Positions 42,865-50,868 of a stretch of 50,868 nt of DNA are shown piece by piece. Origin of the DNA: Cladosporium sp. IMV 00045 (taxonomy: Eukaryota; Ascomycota; Dothideomycetes; Cladosporiales; Cladosporiaceae); the NCBI GenBank assembly GCA_001931905.2, contig MSJI02000876.1, positions 977-51,844 of the forward strand, in the 5' to 3' direction. The notes below the pieces were generated by a model, which saw only the letters and a list, made by a program, of their open reading frames with translations, searched no databases and was not told the DNA's origin. Position 1 is the stretch's first letter. Every line of letters begins with the position of its first letter. The position numbers were made by a program, and so were the translations under genes.

Positions 42865-42956
42865 TCCGATGTGGTCTAGTGGCTAGGATTTGTCGCTCTC
42901 ATTCTTCAAGTAAAATCAGTGCCGACAAGGCCGGGGTTCAATTCCCCGCGTCGGAA
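42865..42956 (+). tRNA. tRNA-Glu (CTC) with a 20-nt intron
   Basis: It begins TCCGATGTGGTCTAGTGG and ends with T-arm GGGGTTCAATTCCCC and acceptor stem TCCGATG/CGTCGGA plus discriminator A. Anticodon stem TGTCG/CGACA closes loop CTCTCA...C, anticodon CTC. The intron is 42902-42921. Mature length is 72 nt. Confidence 0.93.
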
Positions 42957-43324
42957 TATCATTTTGCTCTGAGTGCATGCTTGACTGGGAACACTATCAG
43001 AAGGTCCTGGTTTCGAGTTTGTAATCTTTTGTACTTTTTGGACGGATGCGGACTTTTTGGAAATCCCAGTCAGCCTTCGATTGGCGTCCATCCCTTTCAA
43101 GCAAGGGAGAGGGAATGTTGACGAGATAGATCGATTATCGAGGAAGTACGTTCATGTGATGATGGGATATTTTAATCTGGTCGACACTCGTCTGAAACTG
43201 TACATGAGATCTAACGCCTTCACGTCACACACATGCATACATGTCTTCTTGCAATAATAACTGAGAACCTCAGAATGTCGACTCTACCATCAAGTACCTT
43301 CTCAGATCGGGACTATTTCAACCC

Positions 43325-44392
43325 TCACAACTTTCCACCCAACCTCTTCATAACCCCAACAGCACCCTCCCTCACCTCCCTTGTCACCTCCGCCGCCGGC
43401 CTGACATCCCTCACCAACCCCACTGCCGTCCCTGCATAAGTAGTCAACCTCGCCTTCGCTCCCCACCCCTCGTCTCCCTTCCTCAAAGCCTCCTCATACA
43501 GCCTCTTGTTCTCCTCGAAACCCATACCTTTCGCCTCATCGTACCAACTCTCGTTCAGCACGCCCCGGCCACCATACCGCACGGGCCAGTCTGTCGTGCC
43601 GCGAAGTGAATCGTATAATTTGCCTCGCGCGGTGTTGACGCCCCCGTCTGAAGCGTCGAGAACGGCGGCTTGGTACCCTGATGCGATGTTGCTTTCCGGA
43701 CAGGCGAGGTAGCGCGTTCCCATGACCGCGCCGGAGGCGCCGAGGGAGAGGGCGGCGGCCACGCCTCTGCCGTCTGCGATGCCGCCTGCTGCTATGAGGG
43801 TCGGTTTTGGGGTTTGGCCAACGTGCAAAGGTGAGGAGAGGGCATCGTCGATCTCAGGCAGGAGGCTGAAGAGGCCCGCGCACTTCTGCAAACCGTGTCC
43901 ACCGGCGTCGGTTCCTTGGACGACGAGGACGTCGGGCTGGCAGGTTTTCACTGCTTCCAAGGCTTCAGCCACGGTCCCGATTTGGATCCAGATCTTGGAC
44001 TTGTTTTGCGTGGCGCGGCGGCACTCTTGAGTCCAGCGGACGAGTTGTGAGGGGTCTTCGGGTGCGAAGAGCCAGATCGCTGCTGGCGGGTGGCGGGCGA
44101 GGATGGGTAGGACTTCTTGCAGAAGGGTTTCGCCGGCCCAGAGGAGGAAGCCTACGCCGATGGGGAGGGTGGTGTCGTCGGCGCTGTTCACTTTCAGGAG
44201 GAGTTTTGATTGCTGTAGTTCGTTTTCGAGGGTTGAGGCGTCGCTTCCTGCGCCGATGAAGCCGAGTCCGCCGGCGTTGGAGATTTCACATGCGAGTTTG
44301 GAGAGGGCGATGAGGCGCATGGGTGCGCCGACTATGAGCGGTGAGTGAGTCCATGGGTAGTCCTTGTGAATATTGTCTGCTGCCATTGTCAT
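43325..44392 (-). CDS. Nitronate monooxygenase (2-nitropropane dioxygenase family)
   Basis: A single exon gives 355 residues. These FMN enzymes oxidise alkyl nitronates such as propionate-3-nitronate to the aldehyde, nitrite and nitrate. The N-terminus has SPLIVGAPM and the glycine-rich GGLGFIGAG. The catalytic motif QGTDAGGHG carries the key histidine. FMN phosphate-binding IAAGGIADGRG and ASGAVMGTRYLA follow. Length fits class I fungal enzymes. A second ATG is two codons inside. It lacks a clear peroxisomal or mitochondrial signal. Confidence 0.95.
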   Translation of the reverse strand: MTMAADNIHKDYPWTHSPLIVGAPMRLIALSKLACEISNAGGLGFIGAGSDASTLENELQQSKLLLKVNSADDTTLPIGVGFLLWAGETLLQEVLPILARHPPAAIWLFAPEDPSQLVRWTQECRRATQNKSKIWIQIGTVAEALEAVKTCQPDVLVVQGTDAGGHGLQKCAGLFSLLPEIDDALSSPLHVGQTPKPTLIAAGGIADGRGVAAALSLGASGAVMGTRYLACPESNIASGYQAAVLDASDGGVNTARGKLYDSLRGTTDWPVRYGGRGVLNESWYDEAKGMGFEENKRLYEEALRKGDEGWGAKARLTTYAGTAVGLVRDVRPAAEVTREVREGAVGVMKRLGGKL

Positions 44393-44894
44393 GAGGTTTT
44401 AGGTTACTGTTCAGCTGTGCTTCTTCGACATCGACAAAACACTTCTTGTTCTCGTCGCAAGAAGCAAGCAGCAGCATACAGATTCCCCGACATCATACTG
44501 CCTTACATCCGAACCTACCGAGGGTGTTGGCTAATTGGACTTGAACAGGACCGTCATCACCGTTCGACTATCTCCGCACAACCGCCATAGGAGCGAAGAT
44601 CTCCGCATAGTTGCGCTGCAGTGAACTGCTTTGCCCTGAGCCTGAGCCAGACTCTCGCGCGCAGTCAAGCCGCGGCCGGAAGTCATTCAAGCTTAAAGGA
44701 AGGTTAGCCGGGACCAACCGCGGCTTTTGACCTCACTTGAGCCGCATCCAGATTTGGAGATTGACGTCGCTGCGACCTCTACACCACCACCACGGTCGCT
44801 CCTTCCTTCTTTTCCACTCCTTCTCCCACCCCACCCCGCTCTCCGCCGACGCGCGCCAACATCATCCCGACGAGTCCCGTGTCGCGACACAATC

Positions 44895-45678
44895 ATGAAC
44901 GCTCCCGAAAGGTACGTCCTACGTCCTCCGCTCCTCCACCACCTCGACCTCTACCTCGACCTCCAACACCACCACCGCACACCCAACATCTTCTAAGCTT
45001 CAACACAATCTCAACATTACAGTCGTAGAAAATCACCAAGATGGCGGCGATTCAACAGGCCGCCATTCATGGGACTATCCAAGAGTCCAGCCGTGTGCGC
45101 TTCCTCAATGTTCCGTCGGACCGCGAGGCTGCGCGCCCGCCGTCCACAGATCACCACCACTACCTCTCCTACATTGGACGTCACTCGAGGCTCAGAGGCC
45201 AGCGCAGTGCGCGTGTTTCGACCAGTGTGAAGGCCGAGATTGACATTCCTACTAGGCACGAGCTGTTCCTCCTCGGAGATGGCGAGAGAAAGGTCGAGAT
45301 GGAGACTGTGACTCGTGAGTTTTTCTTGAGCTCTCCTATTCACATACTCAATTACAATACTAACAATCCACCACAGAGGTCGCTAACGCCGCCCTGTTCA
45401 CGTTCAACAAAGAAGACCACACCCTCGCCAACATGCTGCGCGACAAGCTCTTCCGCCTCGAGCACGTCACCTTCTCCGCCTACAAGGTTCCGCACCCGCT
45501 GTTCGCCACCTTCCAGCTCCGCGTCCACACCGACGGCGAAATCACCCCAAAGGCCGCCCTGATCAAGGCCTGCGGTGAGCTCATCACCGAGCTCCAGGAA
45601 CTCGACCAAGAGTTCACCAAGGAGTTCGAGCTGAAGAAGATGGCTGCCAACGTGCCTAACGGCGGACTTGATATCTGA
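44895..45678 (+). CDS. RPB11: RNA polymerase II subunit RPB11
   Basis: Exons 44895-44911, 45256-45314 and 45377-45678 give 125 residues. The protein starts MNAPERHELFLLGDGERKVE, matching the conserved RPB11 N-terminus. The signature FTFNKEDHTLANMLRDKLF and SAYKVPHPLFATFQLRVHTD follow. RPB11 pairs with RPB3 to nucleate assembly of RNA polymerase II. The first exon is only 17 nt, and intron 1 is 344 nt, far longer than other introns here. Splice phases agree at both joins. An ATG inside intron 1 (45041) is in frame with exon 2 and could give a 191-residue form. Confidence 0.95.
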
Positions 45679-46482
45679 GTTGCCTTGACTGGCTGCGAGA
45701 TTCATCAGTCTGAATGTGGGAAATTGGCGTTGTCTGTCTTGGTGCATTGCGGTGGCGTTACTTTGTTTGAAGGGCAAGTCGAAAAAAAGTCAAGTGAATT
45801 CGGCATGAACCGACATGGGAGGCTATGAGTATGGGTGGGACTGTTAATGGGCTGATTTGTAGCCTTGGATGATACCCTTTTTTTTGTAATTCTTTCTGTC
45901 CAATCCAATGCATTTGGAGAGATTGGTTCACTAACGCTTGCCTGCATGGAGTGTTTGATATTCGACAGTGTGATGAGATCCAAGGTATGTTCGGTGGAGG
46001 TCGAGAAGAAATGGGCATGGTTTCTCGACGCGTCGACATCACATGTCCTTTGGGCAACAGTCGCGTCGAAGTCAACTGTTGCAACGAGAGGCTGGTCCCG
46101 CGCAAACGCACTTCTTCAGTACCTCTCCCTCGAGCTTTGACATTCACGACCTCACTCCTCGACCGCAGATCCGACTTCCCAGCAATCCTCTATCCACACA
46201 GCGCATTCTACAACAGACATACCTTTCAAGCAGCCTTCTATTGCACAAGAAGCATCATACGATAAGCACAATTCTTGATATCAACAACATTGTCGGCCTG
46301 CGCGTCCCTTCGACGGCCAGTCGCATTGAAGCACTCTCACAACACACCTTTCCAACCACTTTCTGCGCTCGTACGCACTTCAACGACCTTCTTTGCGGTC
46401 TTTATACGACTCTACAACGACTTGATCGTTCCAAATAAGTAATTAAAACACCCACGCCTGCTTCAACAATCATAAGCGTCGT

Positions 46483-47415
46483 ATGCAGGATTTCAACCTC
46501 ACTTCGCCCGCGCTCCGGTCGGTCTTCCAACAAGATCTTCCACCCGCACACATCCAGACCAATCCAAACACGCATTCAACCGCATTACCTACTCAATCTA
46601 CGCTCCAACACGCGCAGAATCCCCCAGAGACTAGCAAAATGGCCAACAAACGCCCTTCCTCGCCGAAAGAGAAATCCTGCAAGACCAAGAACCGCCGCAG
46701 CTGGTTCGGCGCGCGTCGCTTGACAGAAGCCCTGTCCTCCGAGAGTGGCAGGAAAGAAACCACATCGCCGCCGCCAATGTCCGCACCACCAGTCCCGACG
46801 CCGACCACGCCCGCCCGCACCGTCGATTGGACCTCCATCGCCTCTCCGCCAGGCCCCCAGACCGCGGCCTCCCTTCCCACCACCCCTCGGCCGCGCCACA
46901 TTGACATTTTCGAAGCGGTGCAGAACTTCCAAGCCCGCAGCGGCAGCAGCAATCAGCCCGCAGCAGCAGCAGCAGCAGCAGAGCCGACGCCGCGCCGCAA
47001 AGCGGCCGAATTCTTCACGGCGGGAGAGCACGTTTTCGGCGCGATCGCGCGCGACATTCTGGCGCAGCGCCAGCTGGAAGGACCGGTGTACAATTTCTCC
47101 AGCATTGCGGAGACGGCCGAGACGATTTGGCGTGAGATGGTGGCGGAGGATGGGGAGGAGAGGAAGTTCTGGGACGACGTGGTGATTGACGCGCGCTGGG
47201 CGCTGGTGAGGGGGGAGGTGGAGGCGGAGGAGTTGTTGAGGTGCAGTGGGAGGCCGGAGATGGAGAAGGAGTTGGGGGAGAGGGCCGGGAGGGTTGTGGA
47301 GGCGTGGTTGGGGAGGGAGGAGGGGAAGGATGAAGGGGAGGAGGAGGAGGGCGTGGCGGTCCAGCAGACTCTCACGCCGGTGAGGGCGAGGGTGGTGGAT
47401 GTTGGGAGGGGGTAG
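46483..47415 (+). CDS. Hypothetical protein
   Basis: An ATG-initiated frame of 310 codons. Residues 1-52 may be non-coding leader, since a second ATG (46639, after CAAA) opens MANKRPSSPKEKSCKTKNRR, a more usual start. The middle is Pro/Ser/Ala-rich with an alanine run. The C-terminal half is helical (FFTAGEHVFGAIARDILAQR; IAETAETIWREMVAEDGEER) with a Glu/Gly-rich tail. GC-rich codon use supports coding. No family is recognised. Confidence 0.62.
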   Translation: MQDFNLTSPALRSVFQQDLPPAHIQTNPNTHSTALPTQSTLQHAQNPPETSKMANKRPSSPKEKSCKTKNRRSWFGARRLTEALSSESGRKETTSPPPMSAPPVPTPTTPARTVDWTSIASPPGPQTAASLPTTPRPRHIDIFEAVQNFQARSGSSNQPAAAAAAAEPTPRRKAAEFFTAGEHVFGAIARDILAQRQLEGPVYNFSSIAETAETIWREMVAEDGEERKFWDDVVIDARWALVRGEVEAEELLRCSGRPEMEKELGERAGRVVEAWLGREEGKDEGEEEEGVAVQQTLTPVRARVVDVGRG

Positions 47416-47501
47416 GGGGCGGTTTTTTGGTGGTTTTTGAAGATTCTTTAATGATAAATGATGAAGTTTTTGTTTGGGTGAAAGGTGAAAATTTCGTGTT
47501 T

Positions 47502-48440
47502 CTCAGTGGTGATGGTGCGTTTTGGTAGGCTGGGTGTGATGGTACTTGCACCGTGGGAGCAGAGATACTATCTCTCTGGAGAGGGGGTTTTCAGTGGTGA
47601 TATGTGTGCTTTGGTAGTCTACGCTTGATGGTACTTGCACCTTGGGCCGGAGATGCCCTATACCTGAAAACAGCTCTCTCAGTGGTGACCATGCGTTTCC
47701 AGTATACTATGCTAGAAGATAGCTGCACAGTGTCTCAGAGAAGATCACCTCTGCACACAGCTCTCTCACTGGTGGCTACCCATTTTCAGTATGCTAGGCT
47801 TGACGTCAGCTATACCGTGACACGGGAGATACTCTGTCTCCTAATAGGGGTTTCTTAGTAGCGGCGATGATTTTCATGATACTAGGCCTGATGATAGCTG
47901 CACCACACGTTAGAGATAGGGCTTCATTGGAACCAAACCTCTCAATGGCGATGTATCTTTGAAGCGTACCAGGCGTGAAGATAATTTCACTGTGGCTTCA
48001 GAAATATGGCACTCTCAAGCACCGTATATGTTTTGAGTACACTATGCTTGAGAGTAGTAGCACGACAATATAGCAGATGAATAACACCAGCTGCGACTCT
48101 CTTAGTGGCGAAGATACATTTCCAGCATACGATACCTGACAGTAGTTCTACAAGGGCATTGAAACTAAAGCTTTCTCTCTCAGTGGTCAATACATTTCCA
48201 AAGTAGACTATGCCTGAATATAGCTGCACAAGAAGTACGGAGATACTCCATTTCTGATACAACTTTTTCTCGGTGATTGGTACACATCCAGTCGATGATG
48301 CCCGATGATAGTTCCATCGAGGAACAAGATGCCAATCAGTTTCCATCCTGAGACTCCCAATGGCTGATACGCGGTTTCATCTTGCCATGTCTGGAGATAC
48401 TTATGCCGCAGAGACAGAGATTCCTGTCGTGTTCATAAGG
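47502..48440 (+). repeat. Degenerate tandem repeat, about 88-bp unit, about 11 copies
   Basis: Units begin near 47502, 47590, 47678, 47765, 47854, 47941, 48014, 48101, 48179, 48269 and 48354. The shared landmarks, in order, are CTCAGTGGTGA, then TTTCCAGTATACTATGC, then TGATGATAGCTGCAC, then GGAGATACT. Spacing is 87-90 bp for seven of ten intervals (others 73-85). Copies differ by many substitutions and small indels, so the array is old. The period is not a multiple of three and frames are interrupted, so it is non-coding. Confidence 0.8.
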
Positions 48441-49651
48441 ATACGCACGCGTTGCAGCGCTTGTTGTGCTCAGCGGCCTCGATCACTACCTAGGTGTTGC
48501 GGGCTGAAGCAGCGTCCATTGTGGCATAAATGGCTAACCTCCTAGGCGCCATGTTGCACGCAATTGCACAGCTGTTGCGCCCAATTGGGGTTTTGTCGTG
48601 TGATGGCCTCTATGGCCGGGCTGGCACGAGAGTCGCATTCACACCCACTCGAATCGCATCCTAGCAACGTTACGCCTCGCTTGGGCACAAGTTAGATGGT
48701 AGTACCATGATCATGTCGGAAAGTCTTATCACATTCGAGACACAACATCGAGGGTAGAGATTCCATTGATTTAATCCAGGTGACAGTAGTTGGTCGAGGG
48801 AGTGGAGTGTTGGGTGCAACGATCGTGATATTGTAAGTTGTTGTATGTTTAAGGCATGCTATGTTGGTCGGTCTTTGTGTAATACGAGAATTTTTCCTAC
48901 AAGTAGACGTACAAGTTGAGACGAACGGAGTTCAAAGAGTGGGCTTGCGCCCGAGACTGGGAAGTGGTGCTGATTTCCTCGTTGCTATAATCGTGTTCAT
49001 GGCGAAGAGCACATTGAGACCGACGCCATTTTGCTTGCTCCGGCCGTGAATCGCTCCTCCTGCGTAGACGTGGGACGCGAACCAAGTCTTCCGGCATGAG
49101 CTGAACGGGAATAGGCAGGCAGTGGTGATCGTGGAGATGTTCGTCTGTTTTAAATCCTAAGGCGAAAGGTGAGACGGAGCACGCAACTCCTCGTTTCGAT
49201 AGTCCGGTTGATCGTCTCGGTGAAGTCGTTGCTAGAAATAGATCTTGCTTCCGGTGGCCTGCTTTCGTTCGACAAGGCATAAATTGACGGAACCTGTACA
49301 TGTTATGATAGAGGACGCATCTCCAAGGTTGGTGACGAAATCCCGTGATCGTAGTGAACCTACCTTCCTAGGTCGCGAAACGGGATACCATTGGTACTCA
49401 TGAGAGCGATACACTGCAAGTAAATCGATTCATTCAACCATTCGATGAGCATGCCGTCAAAGGCCTCCCACAGAACATGTTCAGGATACGAGGATGCCAT
49501 GCGCTCGCTTGGCGAAAATTGATTTCCATATTGCGTCTATCCTGATTGTTCTCCTCTTTCGCCACATTCAAGCCATCGAATTGTTTGTTTCCTTTTTACC
49601 GTAAATTCATCATAGAAATAAAGTCGTCTCCCGTCAAGTTGTTTCAATTCA
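48441..49651. other. Intergenic, 1.2 kb
   Basis: No supportable gene. A minus-strand frame at 48897-49301 and others are short and motif-free. The right end is the 3' flank of the next gene. Confidence 0.55.
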
Positions 49652-50868
49652 TCATGCCGCCTCCTTCAAGTATCTTCCCGTGTCGCTCGCTGCGAAAGAG
49701 AAAGGGCTCTTCGTCATCTCAGGGCTGCGCGGGCTCATGGGAAGTGCAAACAAATCGTCCTCATCCTGACCGCTTGAGTTGTGCGTGGGCGCAGGCGGAC
49801 GAGCGAAGCCGGTATCTTCGAAGGATGCGGAACCAGTGCCTGCGCCTGGATGTCCGCCGGATCCTAACGCGTTCAGCGAGCCTAGTCCTGCTTGTCGTTG
49901 CTGGGCTGCGAAGGATTCAGGTGGACGGTGAGCTTGCACGCGGCGTTGCTGCGGTTGACCGAGCTGTGGTGCCGTAGAAGGCGGTTGGGCGGGTTTGGCT
50001 GCGAGGGTGGAAGGATCCGGCATGCCTTTGAGGGCGGCGAAAGCACCAAACGACCCGACAGCGACATCTGAGCTCTCCGGACTCAGAGGGTTGAAAGACT
50101 CGACGGGCTGCGGGTTCTCTTTCTTCAGCGATCCGCCGGGACTCAGCGCTTCTTGGGTGGTTCCAATTTTCAGCCCCTTCAACTTCTCCATGAGCCTCCC
50201 TCCTCCGGGAGACCTTGGACTTGTTGGGCTGTTCAGTTCTCCGCCTCCTGATTGCTGGCTAGGCATGGTCATTACAGAGGGCCTTGCCAAAACGCCAAAA
50301 TTTGCCTCGATCCATTCCTTCTCCGCAACAGCCATCTGAAACCCAACACCTTCGACATTGTCTTTTGCCTCCTCATCAATCTCCCTTTGCAACACTTGCA
50401 GACGCTTCTTCGCCCAAATCGTATGCAAAACACCCTTCTTACCAGCAGCACGCGCCGTGGCACCCAGCTCAGGGCTGAAGATAGCGGGCAGAGGGTTCGT
50501 GCGCCAGACCACAGCACCCTTCTGCAGTCTCACAGTCGTGGGCACCGCAACGCCGGCGCCGAGCAAGAAGTACAGTCTGTTGACAGGCACATCGACGTTG
50601 TTCGCGTTCTTACTGCTGGTGCTTCCGTGTTCGCGAGCGGGGAGGACGGTCCTCTTCCCCTCCCAGCTGATCTCCCAGTCGCCTGCGATGTCGCGCGTGG
50701 TTTCGTCGTCTTCCCATTCTACCATGAGCACTTTCGTGCCCTCCTTACTGCGCCCCGGCTCGAATTCAAAGCGTGCGAGTGCATTGCTGGAGCTGAGTGA
50801 GGGTGACTCGACGTCGTCCGCGGTCGGTGTAGCGAGGGCGGCGGCGTTGGTGGAGGTATCGACAGGGT
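49652..50868 (-). CDS. Conserved fungal hypothetical protein, partial
   Basis: The frame is open from the window edge to a stop at 49652, 405 codons; the N-terminus lies outside. The visible start has LARFEFEPGRSKEGTKVLMV and EWEDDETTRDIAGDWEISWE, a folded beta-rich segment, with NRLYFLLGAGVAVPTTV next. A charged helix (WAKKRLQVLQREIDEEAKDN) follows. The last 200 residues are Pro/Ser/Gly-rich and probably disordered, with several SP motifs suited to proline-directed kinases. I do not recognise the family and infer a regulatory or scaffold role only weakly. Confidence 0.72.
   Translation of the reverse strand, partial: PVDTSTNAAALATPTADDVESPSLSSSNALARFEFEPGRSKEGTKVLMVEWEDDETTRDIAGDWEISWEGKRTVLPAREHGSTSSKNANNVDVPVNRLYFLLGAGVAVPTTVRLQKGAVVWRTNPLPAIFSPELGATARAAGKKGVLHTIWAKKRLQVLQREIDEEAKDNVEGVGFQMAVAEKEWIEANFGVLARPSVMTMPSQQSGGGELNSPTSPRSPGGGRLMEKLKGLKIGTTQEALSPGGSLKKENPQPVESFNPLSPESSDVAVGSFGAFAALKGMPDPSTLAAKPAQPPSTAPQLGQPQQRRVQAHRPPESFAAQQRQAGLGSLNALGSGGHPGAGTGSASFEDTGFARPPAPTHNSSGQDEDDLFALPMSPRSPEMTKSPFSFAASDTGRYLKEAA

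Noticed and set aside
46585..47031. Minus-strand frames with Cys/Gly runs
   Set aside because: Antisense of the Ala/Gly-coding CAG/GCA repeats in the plus-strand hypothetical gene.
47604..47858. 84-codon frame inside the tandem array
   Set aside because: The repeat period of about 88 bp is not a multiple of three, and the frame is not shared between units.
1..50868. CRISPR array, rRNA or bacterial operon structure
   Set aside because: None seen. The gene structure is fungal, with spliced genes and nuclear tRNA introns.

Overview
The window looks like nuclear DNA of a filamentous ascomycete (Pezizomycotina, most likely Dothideomycetes). The support is: genes with short GT-AG introns (49-130 nt), several Zn2Cys6 and bZIP regulators, a bifunctional THI6, an MDM31/32-type mitochondrial protein, a fused-type RPB11, tRNA genes with introns, and a 13 kb block of DNA with a saturating repeat-induced point mutation (RIP) signature. 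The class assignment is inference; the fungal origin is secure.

Left part (1-7.5 kb): the N-terminal part of an FBPase/SBPase-family sugar bisphosphatase (-), PNO1/DIM2 (-) and an MDM31/MDM32 protein (+) sharing a divergent promoter, then a DUF3425-type Zn2Cys6 transcription factor (-, five exons).

Middle-left (7.5-20.8 kb): a mobile-element block. An outer element with 34-bp terminal inverted repeats and a 5-bp target duplication (CTTTG) lies at 7524-20834. A Ty3/gypsy chromovirus is nested inside it at 8597-15526, with 171-bp LTRs and target duplication TATAG. Both are almost cleared of CA/TG dinucleotides, so most Gln, Trp, His and Cys codons are damaged. The outer element inserted exactly at the end of exon 1 of the Zn2Cys6 gene: the original first exon and promoter now lie 13.3 kb away at 20835-20897, and the transposon terminus supplies a new in-frame ATG. 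This is the main discovery in the window.

Right part (20.9-50.9 kb): ordinary gene-rich fungal DNA. In order: a hypothetical protein (+), tRNA-Asp (-), an uncharacterised membrane protein (-), a GPI-type aspartic protease (-), thiamine bifunctional enzyme THI6 (-), tRNA-Gly (+), a short-chain dehydrogenase (-), a bZIP factor (-), a fluffy-like Zn2Cys6 factor (+), a secreted Ser/Thr-rich protein (+), a single-pass Ser/Thr-rich membrane protein (-), tRNA-Glu (+), a nitronate monooxygenase (-), RPB11 (+), a hypothetical protein (+), an old degenerate 88-bp tandem repeat, and a proline/serine-rich hypothetical protein running off the right edge (-).

The genes are mostly unrelated housekeeping and regulatory genes; there is no metabolic cluster. 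Exon boundaries were worked out by eye from splice consensus, frame and protein continuity. They have not been tested against transcripts or databases.
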